A stretch of 46,359 nucleotides of DNA from UMGS1002 sp045586785. GTDB lineage: Bacteria; Bacillota; Clostridia; Oscillospirales; CAG-272. Of the stretch, positions 15,559 to 25,738 are shown one piece after another. The translations under genes were made by a program, and so were the position numbers. A model generated the notes under the pieces. It was not told the origin of the DNA, made no database searches, and saw nothing but the letters and a program-made list of their open reading frames with translations. The stretch covers positions 1-46,359 of the forward strand of contig JAZNBA010000105.1 of the NCBI GenBank assembly GCA_045586785.1, given 5' to 3'. Numbering within the stretch: position 1 is the stretch's first letter; each line of letters starts with the position of its first letter.

Positions 15559-17376
15559 TTATCTTACTTCAAATGCGAAAATGTGAGCCTGTGCGCTTCC
15601 GTAGGTGGTCCAGAGTGAGTCGGAGAAGTAGGTAGCCACGGGAATGAGGCGGATGGCGGTGGTATCAACGTCGATGTTTTCGCGGATCACACGCTGATGG
15701 TTGCTGTCGGTCTCGTAAACGGTGTTCCAGTTTCCGTTGTCGTCAAGTGCTTCGACTCTGAAGGATTTGAGCATACAGCGGGGGAATCCAAAAGTGGTGA
15801 AGTTGTAGTCGCGGCGACGGTACAGCGTGGTGGAAATGTTGAGCACCAGAGGGTTGCCCTCGGTGTATTCGCGGTCAAGGTCGCTGTCGACGATAAGACG
15901 GAAGGAGGAGACGTGAGTCTTTTTGTCAAAGGTGTAGGTGATGGCGCGGTTGCACATGCCGAAATAGCCGTTGTCATTGCCCCATATCTTGCGTTCAATG
16001 CCGTTGTGAAGCACGGACGCGTCACCCCAATCGGCGCTGAGCGTTGCGGAGAGTGACAGGGGAGAGATGGGGCGCTTGAAGCCGGGCAGGAAGCAGTCGT
16101 CCTCAAGCAGACGCGCCTGTATCTCGCCTATACGCTTCTCGCATACCTCGCGAGGCAGCATGCCGTGCTGAACAGCGTCAGCCGCTGCGGTGCCGACCGC
16201 CTGACCCATAACGCCGCAAGTACCCATGACGCGGGTTGTGCTGAAGGCGATATGAGTTGCACTTATGTTGCGTCCCGCGAACATAAGGTTGTCGATGTTC
16301 TTGGAGTAGAGGGCGCGAAGCGGTATGCCGTAGGGCTCGGTCAGGCGGCGCTTTTGCAGGTGACCTTCGCCTTGCGCGCTCATATAAAAACCGCCGGGCA
16401 GGTGGTTGTCGATCTGCCAGCCGCCGTAAGCAACGGTGTCGGGGAACTGACGTCCCGCCTCAACGTCGTGCTGTGTGATTATGTAGTCACCAACGTAACG
16501 TCTGCTTTCTCGCTTGCCGGGTAGGAAGCCTACGAAGTCCAGCTCCCAGTTGTCGGCACCGTGGTCGCCCTGATTCTTGATGTGGTCCCAAACGCCGAAG
16601 GCGATCTTCAGCAGCTCGTCTCGCGTGGCTTCTGTGTCGCGCAGGGAATCGACCATGCCGCCCAGCTCTATCCAGTAGAAGTTTGTATTTATCTTATCAA
16701 GACATTCATGGGGTTTGAAGTTCATTTCTTCGTCTGTGTGATATGTGTGTGCCCAAGCGGGAGGAATGTACTCGCATTTGTGATCGGTCTCATGCGCCTG
16801 TATCATAAGGCTCATGCCCATGGTATGCTTGTCAGCAACTTCAAGGCCGAACTCCTCGCCGAATGCGTCTTTTGCCTCGCGACCTACCATATATTCGGCG
16901 TCGGTCAGCTCGGAAAGTATGCTGTCGCCCGAGCAATCAACGAATATCTTGGCATCAACAGTGTGCCAGGTGTAAGTGGTAAGCTGGAAGCCTGTTACAC
17001 TTTTTATATGACCGTTCTCGCTGTCAGCGTCACAAACGGAGCAGTTGAGGATGAGCTCAATGTTGGGCTCTGCCATCACTTTCCCGTAAAGAAGGGCATC
17101 CCAAAGGGCGAAATTTCTGTCTTTGTTGCTATACATGTTGTCCAGCAGTATTTCTTCCATGATGCCGGTCTCCTGCAGGTTTCGTACACGGCTGCCCGCA
17201 CCGGATACCCACATTCTGATCTCGGATGATGAATTACCGCCAAGCATTGGTCTGTCCTGTATCAGGACTACGCGAGAGCCGCATCTTGCGGCGCTGATAG
17301 CGCAAAAGGTGCCGGCAAGTCCGCCGCCTACGACACAAATGTCTGTCTGATGATGCTTTTCGTAACGTTGTTTCAT
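15559..17376 (-). CDS. FAD-dependent oxidoreductase with C-terminal beta domain (copy 1)
   Basis: The 605-residue protein begins with a Rossmann-type FAD site: CVVGGGLAG (15-22), then LIQDRPMLGGNSSSE, the block characteristic of the FAD_oxidored family. The central part has VDCSGDSILSELT, GVWDHIKNQGDHG, GKRESRRYVGDY and NLMFAGRNISATH. The last 150 residues look like a beta-sandwich of carbohydrate-binding (discoidin-like) type. Members are often found next to carbohydrate genes, and their substrates are mostly unknown. No signal peptide is seen, so it is probably cytoplasmic. GGAG lies about eight bases before the ATG. It is divergent from an AraC regulator over a 138-base gap and has a paralogue at 27467-29323. 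No other catabolic gene is adjacent. Confidence 0.85.
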   Translation of the reverse strand: MKQRYEKHHQTDICVVGGGLAGTFCAISAARCGSRVVLIQDRPMLGGNSSSEIRMWVSGAGSRVRNLQETGIMEEILLDNMYSNKDRNFALWDALLYGKVMAEPNIELILNCSVCDADSENGHIKSVTGFQLTTYTWHTVDAKIFVDCSGDSILSELTDAEYMVGREAKDAFGEEFGLEVADKHTMGMSLMIQAHETDHKCEYIPPAWAHTYHTDEEMNFKPHECLDKINTNFYWIELGGMVDSLRDTEATRDELLKIAFGVWDHIKNQGDHGADNWELDFVGFLPGKRESRRYVGDYIITQHDVEAGRQFPDTVAYGGWQIDNHLPGGFYMSAQGEGHLQKRRLTEPYGIPLRALYSKNIDNLMFAGRNISATHIAFSTTRVMGTCGVMGQAVGTAAADAVQHGMLPREVCEKRIGEIQARLLEDDCFLPGFKRPISPLSLSATLSADWGDASVLHNGIERKIWGNDNGYFGMCNRAITYTFDKKTHVSSFRLIVDSDLDREYTEGNPLVLNISTTLYRRRDYNFTTFGFPRCMLKSFRVEALDDNGNWNTVYETDSNHQRVIRENIDVDTTAIRLIPVATYFSDSLWTTYGSAQAHIFAFEVR

Positions 17377-17404
17377 ACAAAGTTCTCCATTTTTTATAAT
17401 CTTT

Positions 17405-17475
17405 CGCGATTGCCTATTGACAAATCAAAAAAATAGTGTATAATTATTATATAGTTCACGCGATAGCAATTCAAC
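17405..17475. promoter_or_regulatory. Paired direct repeats, candidate AraC-protein sites
   Basis: Two similar sites lie in the divergent gap: CGCGATTGCCTATTGAC from 17405 and CGCGATAGCAATTCAAC from 17459. They share CGCGAT, GC, ATT and AC in the same order and are 54 bases apart, about five helical turns. They flank the araC-type promoter and overlap the region expected to contain the promoter of the oxidoreductase. AraC-family activators often bind such direct repeats. Confidence 0.4.
17417..17444 (+). promoter_or_regulatory. Sigma-A promoter of the AraC-family regulator
   Basis: TTGACA (17417-17422) and TATAAT (17439-17444) are 16 bases apart, with GTG just before the -10 box. On the opposite strand, TTGTCA followed 18 bases later by TTATAA could serve the oxidoreductase, so the two promoters would overlap face to face. 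Confidence 0.75.
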
Positions 17476-17514
17476 TTAAATTAAGACAAAATATTGTAGA
17501 AATGTGATGTGATT

Positions 17515-18426
17515 ATGAAAAATTATTTGAAACAGCATTTAGAGCAGGGCTCATACGGCGAAAATCCCGTTATATCCGGCAGCAATTATTCAAGCATCCA
17601 CGGTTGGGAGGACAAGCTCATTCACAATAGCTTGATCTTTTCGCACCGTAAAAACGACTATACCGAAGAAACATTTTATGAGGGCTTCCAGAGCCACGAT
17701 TATTACGAAGTTGTATTTTACATTTCCGGTAAGGTGGAATACGTATGTGAAAACGACGTTTTCAAGCCGCTTCCCGGCATGGTAGTGGCAAGCCTGCCCG
17801 ATACCATGCATACTGCCCGACTTGTCTCTGACAGCACATATGAGAGATTCGTGTTCTATTTCAAACGCGACTTTTTCAACTATTGCGGCGATCAGTTTGC
17901 GATGCCAGCGTTTTTTACGGCAAAGGGCGGCTACGGCGCACTCCAGCCCGATGAGGTCATGTTTGAAAAGCTTCGTACACTTGCCGAGGCGGCAGATCGC
18001 GCATCCGCGTCCGGTACACCCGAGGGCAGAGTATTGGCGTATAGCTATATAGTTCAGTTCTTTGCATTGCTCGGCAATGACAGTGAAATCGCGGTGAGCA
18101 CAAACGATAAGCTTCCCGATAATGTAGCGCGTATTAAAAAGTACATTGATACTTATTATAGCTCTATTGAGGGCGTCAGCGAGATCGCGGCATACTTCTT
18201 CTATAGCCGCGAGCACGCATCCAGACTGTTCCGCCAATATTTCAACATTACTCTTTCCGAGTATCTTATGCAGCGCCGCGTAGCGGAGAGCACCAAGCTG
18301 TTGCTTGAGGGACAGAGCGTGGCTCAGGCATGCTATGCCGTAGGCTTCAGAAGCGTATCATCTTACATTAATGCGTTCCGCCGCATAACCGGAAGCCTTC
18401 CTTCCGAATACAAAAAGAAAAGATAA
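17515..18426 (+). CDS. AraC-family transcriptional regulator with N-terminal cupin
   Basis: The protein of about 303 residues has an N-terminal cupin-like ligand domain, with HDYYEVVFYISGKVEYVCEN and LPGMVVASLPDTMHTA, and a C-terminal double helix-turn-helix at about 200-303, with VSEIAAYFFYSREHASRLFRQYF and the second AraC block QACYAVGFRSVSSYINAFRRITG. Such proteins usually sense a sugar and activate a neighbouring catabolic gene, most likely the divergent oxidoreductase here. The start is uncertain: an ATG at 17515 and a GTG two codons upstream at 17509 are both possible and neither has a good ribosome binding site. A 17-base stem terminator follows. Confidence 0.88.
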   Translation: MKNYLKQHLEQGSYGENPVISGSNYSSIHGWEDKLIHNSLIFSHRKNDYTEETFYEGFQSHDYYEVVFYISGKVEYVCENDVFKPLPGMVVASLPDTMHTARLVSDSTYERFVFYFKRDFFNYCGDQFAMPAFFTAKGGYGALQPDEVMFEKLRTLAEAADRASASGTPEGRVLAYSYIVQFFALLGNDSEIAVSTNDKLPDNVARIKKYIDTYYSSIEGVSEIAAYFFYSREHASRLFRQYFNITLSEYLMQRRVAESTKLLLEGQSVAQACYAVGFRSVSSYINAFRRITGSLPSEYKKKR

Positions 18427-18458
18427 CCGAGCAAATAAGTCGTTTGTTTGCTAATATA

Positions 18459-18502
18459 AATGGATCTGTATTGCCAAAATCGGCAGTATGGATCCATTTT
18501 TT
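18459..18502 (+). terminator. Terminator of the AraC-family regulator
   Basis: Two 17-base arms (18459-18475 and 18482-18498) pair throughout when G-U pairs are allowed, with GGATC as the perfect core. A run of six Ts follows. Confidence 0.9.
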
Positions 18503-18514
18503 ATACAGTTGTTT

Positions 18515-18541
18515 TTAGCACTCGATTGCATAGAGTGCTAA
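18515..18541 (+). promoter_or_regulatory. CIRCE element (HrcA operator) upstream of clpB
   Basis: TTAGCACTC, nine bases, GAGTGCTAA: an exact match to the CIRCE consensus. It lies 132 bases before the clpB start. HrcA represses heat-shock operons through this site. groESL and dnaK are not in the window, so clpB appears to join the HrcA regulon directly. I could not place a convincing -35/-10 pair next to it. Confidence 0.93.
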
Positions 18542-18645
18542 TATTTACAATTTGGTAATAAAATAATGAATATTTGTTCATATTTTAGATATACAATATA
18601 TATGTCGAATAAGACACCAAACTAAACTTTAATTGATCTTGATCT

Positions 18646-18660
18646 CGCCGCGTAGCGGCG
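18646..18660 (+). other. Small GC hairpin just before the clpB ribosome binding site
   Basis: CGCCGC pairs with GCGGCG around GTA, and AAAGGAG starts two bases later in a long A/T-rich leader. It could affect ribosome access; it is too small to claim a thermosensor. Confidence 0.4.
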
Positions 18661-18673
18661 GAAAGGAGAACTT

Positions 18674-21250
<2,577 letters not shown>

Positions 21251-21257
21251 AAAGCTT

Positions 21258-21286
21258 GAGGCGACACGTTTTAAACGTGTCGCCTC
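21258..21286. terminator. Bidirectional terminator after clpB and the minus-strand RNA
   Basis: GAGGCGACACGTTT and its complement form a 14-base stem with a single-base centre. On the plus strand only TGTTTAC follows; on the minus strand CTTTTTATTTG follows, which is the better terminator tail. It can thus serve the candidate RNA gene on the minus strand as well as clpB. Confidence 0.8.
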
Positions 21287-21376
21287 TGTTTACATAAAGA
21301 AAGGTAGCAACATCCGGCTGTTGAAAGTAGATGCTGACGCATCTCCTCAACCTACGCCCGAAGCGGTGACCGAATG

Positions 21377-21427
21377 CTATGCTAAAATAATAATAAAGAA
21401 AGATTTTTCGCAAGTCACATCCAGCAT
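21377..21427 (-). CDS. Possible 16-residue hydrophobic peptide inside the candidate RNA
   Basis: On the minus strand, GAAGG (21435-21439) lies seven bases before an ATG at 21427, and 16 codons encode MLDVTCEKSFFIIILA before a TAG. The spacing is ideal for translation, and the frame covers one arm of the first hairpin, as in a leader peptide or a small toxin. Frames this short arise easily by chance, so this is only a candidate. Confidence 0.15.
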   Translation of the reverse strand: MLDVTCEKSFFIIILA

Positions 21428-21470
21428 CACTGTGCCTTCAGTATTAAACGATCCATCTTTCTTCACTGAT

Positions 21471-21498
21471 AGTATAGCACAAAAAACGGAAAAGTCAA
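21471..21498 (-). promoter_or_regulatory. Strong extended -10 promoter of the candidate RNA
   Basis: On the minus strand TTGACT (21493-21498) and TATACT (21471-21476) are 16 bases apart, with TGC directly before the -10 box (extended -10). No gene with a ribosome binding site follows in the first 30 bases. Confidence 0.7.
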
Positions 21499-21509
21499 CG
21501 CCTTCGGCG

Positions 21510-21932
21510 AAAAAATCTCACAATATCGATACCGAGGCGGCAGAACAGGCGGCGCGGGAGGCGGCGGAGGTGGAGGCGTTCCGCAATGCGCAGGATGCGG
21601 AGTACGATCGCGTGTGCCAGGCAGAGCTTGAGGATGATATAACAACAGCTGCAGAGCGTGCTATATTTGACGCCGAAGTCAGCCGTTCCGAGGTGTCGGC
21701 AAAGGACAACAATTCCCACTGGTTCGCGTGGCCTGACGTGTCCCGTGAGGTGGGCAATATTGTCAAGGAGTACGGCATCAAGGGTACATCCGCACGGTAC
21801 ATCTCTTTCGCGGTGCACCGCGCGTTCAACGGATTCCGTGCGGAGGTCACGACTGCAGAATATTGCAAAAGCTTTATTGAGCACGCATGTTTTCCGTATA
21901 CCTATGATACGCATCCGTCCATTTGTATCTGA
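21510..21932 (+). pseudogene. Start-less coding remnant, unknown family
   Basis: The plus-strand frame has the codon pattern of a real gene here (third positions mostly G or C) and encodes an Ala/Glu-rich helix followed by a compact part with HWFAWPDVSREVGNIVKEYG and ARYISFAVHRAFNGFRAEV. It contains no ATG at all from base 21321 to the stop, no ribosome binding site, and its 5' end runs into the candidate RNA promoter. Its 3' end overlaps the convergent gene at 21874 by 59 bases. I read it as an internal fragment of a gene truncated at one or both ends. I do not recognise the parent family. A non-standard start such as the GTG near 21570 cannot be excluded. Confidence 0.45.
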
Positions 21933-22503
21933 ATACATCTTCCGGGAACGGCTCGTCGTAGGCGTAGCCCTCGAGGCAGGTTATGAGACCGTTTTTTACG
22001 AACAAAATATATCCCGTTCCGTGCTGCAGGCGGTTGATGTCAAGCCCGAGACATCCCAGCGTTTCGTTAAAGTCCCCCAAGCTGTCGGATGTGTCCGCAA
22101 CTTCAAAATCGGTGAAAAAGCCGTGGCCTGTGAAGCGGCGTTTTTTTGTGTGGCAGTTGTTGTATTGGTTGAGAATTTTTTGCTCGAACTGCGGCGTTTC
22201 TTTAGCTATCCAAGTCATGACATCACGCTCAAACTCTTCAAAATTACCTGTTGTCCATCCGTCAGCCAGCCATCCAAGCTCATCTATAAGCGCCTCACAT
22301 TCAAGACCGTATGCGTTTGGCTCGTAATCCTCCCTGAGTCCGCGGGCGTGAAACTCATCTGCTACCGCGCATTGCAGCTTGGTGTAAAAATCCCGTGTGT
22401 ACATATGAATATCGGGGTCAAATGCTTGGTCTGCCAGATGCGGAGCATGGCGGCTTAGTATCGGCAGCAACATATCGCACGAAGATTTTTTCAGCGGAAT
22501 CAT
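21874..22503 (-). CDS. Unknown 209-residue protein paired with the HTH/GNAT gene
   Basis: I do not recognise this soluble protein. It is acidic, has no signal peptide or membrane segment, and is rich in aromatic residues, with blocks such as GYILFVKNGLITCLEGYAYDE near the C-terminus and ALIDELGWLADGW in the middle. It starts four bases after the stop of the 1026-residue regulator-like gene, with AGAGGT in range of the ATG, so the two are one operon and probably one function. Its last 20 codons overlap a convergent coding remnant. Nothing seen suggests an enzyme. Confidence 0.8.
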   Translation of the reverse strand: MIPLKKSSCDMLLPILSRHAPHLADQAFDPDIHMYTRDFYTKLQCAVADEFHARGLREDYEPNAYGLECEALIDELGWLADGWTTGNFEEFERDVMTWIAKETPQFEQKILNQYNNCHTKKRRFTGHGFFTDFEVADTSDSLGDFNETLGCLGLDINRLQHGTGYILFVKNGLITCLEGYAYDEPFPEDVFRYKWTDAYHRYTENMRAQ

Positions 22504-22507
22504 AATG

Positions 22508-25500
22508 TTATACCTCTTTTAAAGTTGCTTTGCCCGATTCGGCGGTTGCTTTGGCTAACTTGCGAATTGAGACACTGCAATCATACTTGCTTTCGTCCAG
22601 CAGCTCACGGGGCAATATGCCTCGCCTTATCAACGCTTGCACTGCAAAGAAACGGTCTGTCGGTGACGTGTACTGCGAGTAGAACTCAGACAGCAGCTCA
22701 TACGGCATGTCGGGAGTGCCGAGAAATGCGTTGGAACGCAAAATATCGAAAAAGCAGGTGAATTTGCGCGTTCCGAGTGAGCGTTTCATTTCATGGGCGA
22801 AATAATCGCGGTCCTCGGCGGTATAGTTTAGGTCAAAGTACATATACAGCCCAAATAGCTCGGCGTCCTCGGTAGGCTTTTCCGTGTACAGCTTTTTGCC
22901 AAGCTCTTTGACGCGTGTATCACGTGTGCTTGCCAGTGTGCGCAGGGCGGGCAGGAGGGAAAACGCGGTAGCGCTTTCGCAATTTTTAAGCTGTTCGAGC
23001 TCTTTTTGCTGCATTTCAAGAAGCGGTTTTATAATATCCGATGGAAATGCGGGCGGACGGCTGAAGGCGTTGTTGAGCTGCCAGAAGAATGATAGCAAAA
23101 ACGCTTGATCAACGGCATCCTCGGTGTGATATATGGCGTGCACCGCCACGGATCGCACAACCTCGGGAGATGCCGACGTGAACGAATTCCACAGGTCTTT
23201 GTATTCTTTAACGTGAGTGCAGTTGGGATAGTAACGAGTTTGGTTATATGCGAGAATGTCATCAAGTGTGATATTTTTTATGAGAGTTTCGCGTTCAACA
23301 TCAAATTTGAATTTGTGCTTGATCTTCTTTACGTTGGGGTCAATATTCTCGACCGTGTTAAACATTTCGGATAGCTTTTTGCCCGACTCAAATTCAACAG
23401 GGAAGACATCCGCGGGGAACCAACCGTCGATGGGCGGATATTTGGCATAGCCGTAAAAGCTTGCAAGATCCAGCAAAAGCTGACTCATTCGTTTTTCGTC
23501 ATTTTTTTTGGCGTATGCCAGATCACGGAATGCGGTGACGTAGTTGTTAATGGCACGGGAATCGTCAAACTTATCAAACCATTGCAACGCGGCTTGCTCC
23601 TCGGTACAAAAATCGTTTTTGCCGAAATCTTTTGTTTCTTCAACAAATGCGAGATAGCTTTTCTTGTAATTTTGCTCAAGTATCTCGTCGCGTGCTTCGC
23701 CGTATCCCAATTGATCGAGAATCTGCAATATGCGACCGTATGAGCCTGTTTTTAGCTTTTCGAGCAGAATTGAGCATATCTCGGCGACGCGTTCTTCATA
23801 ATTGTCAAAGCATTTGAGCAGCCATTTTTCGTAGTTACCGAATTGGCGATGATCTGCACGGTCGGTGGTGAGATATGCTTTGAGAGTTTCCCAGAAGGGT
23901 TCTTTGTCAGGCTCCTGACGAAGCAGTGTATATGCGCGTCCCAGACCTTTATAAAGGTAGTCGTTAAATTGCTCTACGTCCATATTGCTTGATTTTGGTG
24001 CTGCATTTTTGTGATTTGTTAGCTTTTTCTGCAAGGTTACGCGCATAGTTTTCATGGGCGAGACAATGCTGCGCACGATGTCAAAGCCGCAACGCTGCAA
24101 AACGTTGACAAAATCGTGATACCGTTTGGGCGTTGACATATCCTGAGAGATATATGCCTCAACGTATTCAAAGCCTGCAGTGTGAGCGATCTCGCAAACG
24201 TGATCTACCAGCGCTTCTTCAATTCCGCAACCAGAAAAATCGGGATCGACAACCAAATCAACTATAGAGAATATGCGGGCATTCGCGGGGGCGGTGGGCT
24301 CGCCGCGCTCCTCGTCGGTAAGACCGAGCCACTTGTATTTGGCTTTATCGCCACAGTTGCAGAATCCGACTGCGTTGACTTGTTCGAGACACGCCAAAAA
24401 TCCCGTCAGAATGCCGTCGGATATGAGCTGTTGTGCAAGCTTTATATGAGCGCTTTTGAATTTAAGCATACCGAGATTGGATCTTACTGTCTCGGCAAGC
24501 TTTTTATTGAATTCGGTTCTTTGCTCGTTATCTATGTCATAGTCGGTTGAGAAATCCACGAGACTCGGAGTGTCGGTATAAGCGCGGTCTTTGAAAAAAT
24601 TAATATATGTGATCTGCTTTTCGCTGTCAAGCTTCTGTATGTTCAGATTTTGACGGACGATGCGGCATTTGAGGTCGTGTAGCTCGTCGCCCTTGAAGCT
24701 GCCCCACAGAAATTGCTCGGTTTCAGATACAGGGTGGGTGTGTCTTGCCAGCTTATTTACGAGAGGGGAGGCGTAGGTAGTATCGCTCGGCACCCGGTCT
24801 GCATGCTGTGCCAGACGGTAAGCCTCGCATTTGTTGTTGACGTAACCGTTTGTGTCGCCGTTCTTGCGGCAAAGCTCTGCTTTTTTATCATACAGTATCC
24901 AACTCAAACGGTCGTGATCCGACTCGTCAAAGTAGAGCTTTATCAGTGATTCTGCCAGTGAGAGTGAGTCCTCGGTGTTGTATGACAGAAGTTCATTATA
25001 GAACATAATGAACTTATCTTGAAGTGTCTTTTGTTTGTGGCGAACAAGATCATCGCCCTCAAGTATTTCTTTCAATTCAAAATCGCTGTTTTCGGTATAT
25101 TTCATCGCTTCCTCGCGGCGCCCGAGAGCGGCAAGCGTTCTTGCGAGAAAATGTTTGTATCCGTCGTCATCGGGATATTTGCGCATAAGATGACGAAAAT
25201 GCTTTTCGGCGCGCTTGAGGAAAAACTCATCACTATTTTGCTGACCAATAAAAAACTCGTCACATGCTCTGCGGTATAACCAGGTTTCATTGTCGGGGAA
25301 GGAGAGCAATGCTTCTTCCGATACCAGCAAGCTTTCTCCGTTGCCGATCATAACCGACTTTTGAAATTTTTGCTCAAGCTCTTTTTTCTTACTTCCGCCC
25401 AGCAGCTCGTCAACGCCGATGCCAAGTGCTTGACAAAGGGGGATGAGCAATCCTATGTCGGGAGCGGACTGCGCAGTTTCCCATTTGGATATGGCTTGCG

Positions 25501-25588
25501 CCGAAACTCCCAGCCGCAATGCCAGATCTTCCTGTGTTAGTTTTTTCGCCTTGCGCAGCTCGCGTATCTTTTGAGCCATTTCCTGCAT
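22508..25588 (-). CDS. XRE-type HTH protein with TPR-like, GNAT and long helical domains
   Basis: This 1026-residue protein has several parts. Residues 8-62 are a Cro/C1-type helix-turn-helix (RKAKKLTQEDLALRLGVSAQ, then AISKWETAQSAPDI). Residues about 85-265 are helical pairs of TPR type (WLYRRACDEF, HLMRKYPDDDGYKHFLARTL). Residues about 375-525 resemble a GNAT acetyltransferase, with VGFCNCGDKAKY, IVDLVVDPDFSGCGIEEALV and GFEYVEAYIS. The last 500 residues are mostly helical and repeat-like. The ATG at 25588 is chosen for AAGGAGG upstream; the frame is open 30 codons further but those lie in the promoter. A palindrome in its promoter spacer suggests autoregulation. The target of the acetyltransferase-like part is unknown; it may serve only as a sensor fold. 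Confidence 0.85.
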   Translation of the reverse strand: MQEMAQKIRELRKAKKLTQEDLALRLGVSAQAISKWETAQSAPDIGLLIPLCQALGIGVDELLGGSKKKELEQKFQKSVMIGNGESLLVSEEALLSFPDNETWLYRRACDEFFIGQQNSDEFFLKRAEKHFRHLMRKYPDDDGYKHFLARTLAALGRREEAMKYTENSDFELKEILEGDDLVRHKQKTLQDKFIMFYNELLSYNTEDSLSLAESLIKLYFDESDHDRLSWILYDKKAELCRKNGDTNGYVNNKCEAYRLAQHADRVPSDTTYASPLVNKLARHTHPVSETEQFLWGSFKGDELHDLKCRIVRQNLNIQKLDSEKQITYINFFKDRAYTDTPSLVDFSTDYDIDNEQRTEFNKKLAETVRSNLGMLKFKSAHIKLAQQLISDGILTGFLACLEQVNAVGFCNCGDKAKYKWLGLTDEERGEPTAPANARIFSIVDLVVDPDFSGCGIEEALVDHVCEIAHTAGFEYVEAYISQDMSTPKRYHDFVNVLQRCGFDIVRSIVSPMKTMRVTLQKKLTNHKNAAPKSSNMDVEQFNDYLYKGLGRAYTLLRQEPDKEPFWETLKAYLTTDRADHRQFGNYEKWLLKCFDNYEERVAEICSILLEKLKTGSYGRILQILDQLGYGEARDEILEQNYKKSYLAFVEETKDFGKNDFCTEEQAALQWFDKFDDSRAINNYVTAFRDLAYAKKNDEKRMSQLLLDLASFYGYAKYPPIDGWFPADVFPVEFESGKKLSEMFNTVENIDPNVKKIKHKFKFDVERETLIKNITLDDILAYNQTRYYPNCTHVKEYKDLWNSFTSASPEVVRSVAVHAIYHTEDAVDQAFLLSFFWQLNNAFSRPPAFPSDIIKPLLEMQQKELEQLKNCESATAFSLLPALRTLASTRDTRVKELGKKLYTEKPTEDAELFGLYMYFDLNYTAEDRDYFAHEMKRSLGTRKFTCFFDILRSNAFLGTPDMPYELLSEFYSQYTSPTDRFFAVQALIRRGILPRELLDESKYDCSVSIRKLAKATAESGKATLKEV

Positions 25589-25619
25589 AGTAGAGTCCTC
25601 CTTTGTGTAACGTGGTTTT

Positions 25620-25648
25620 ATTATAGCATACGTATACTTAAAACGCAA
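25620..25648 (-). promoter_or_regulatory. Promoter of the HTH/GNAT operon with a palindrome in the spacer
   Basis: On the minus strand TTGCGT (25643-25648) and TATAAT (25620-25625) are 17 bases apart, with an extended TATGC before the -10 box. The spacer holds the 14-base dyad AGTATACGTATGCT (25625-25638; one mismatch between arms), a natural site for the encoded XRE-type protein. Confidence 0.6.
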
Positions 25649-25690
25649 TAAAATGTTTCGATATACCGACACAACCATAGGTTGAAAAAA

Positions 25691-25720
25691 GCGTTCCGAT
25701 ACGGTATCGTATCGGAACGC
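25691..25720 (-). terminator. Terminator of the solute-binding lipoprotein gene
   Basis: GCGTTCCGATAC pairs perfectly with GTATCGGAACGC around a six-base loop; on the minus strand a six-T run follows. It lies 18 bases past the stop. Confidence 0.93.
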
Positions 25721-25738
25721 GAGGCTTAAATGGATGGT

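Larger units (their letters stand above)
21258..21466 (-). ncRNA. Candidate structured RNA with its own promoter and terminator
   Basis: A strong minus-strand promoter (21471-21498) fires into about 200 bases that contain no normal gene and end at the 21258-21286 hairpin. The predicted 5' end (about 21464-21466) begins a 12-base stem pairing 21455-21466 with 21393-21404. A second domain, 21305-21384, is closed by two stacked stems (21305-21309 with 21380-21384; 21311-21317 with 21370-21376). It encloses a CGC-GCG hairpin and a two-part hairpin (GTTGA/TCAAC plus AGATGC/GCATCT with a four-base loop), making a three-way junction. I compared it by memory with 6S, SRP, tmRNA, RNase P and common riboswitches and saw no match. 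The first hairpin is followed by a U-rich stretch, so a shorter product of about 80 bases is possible. Confidence 0.4.
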
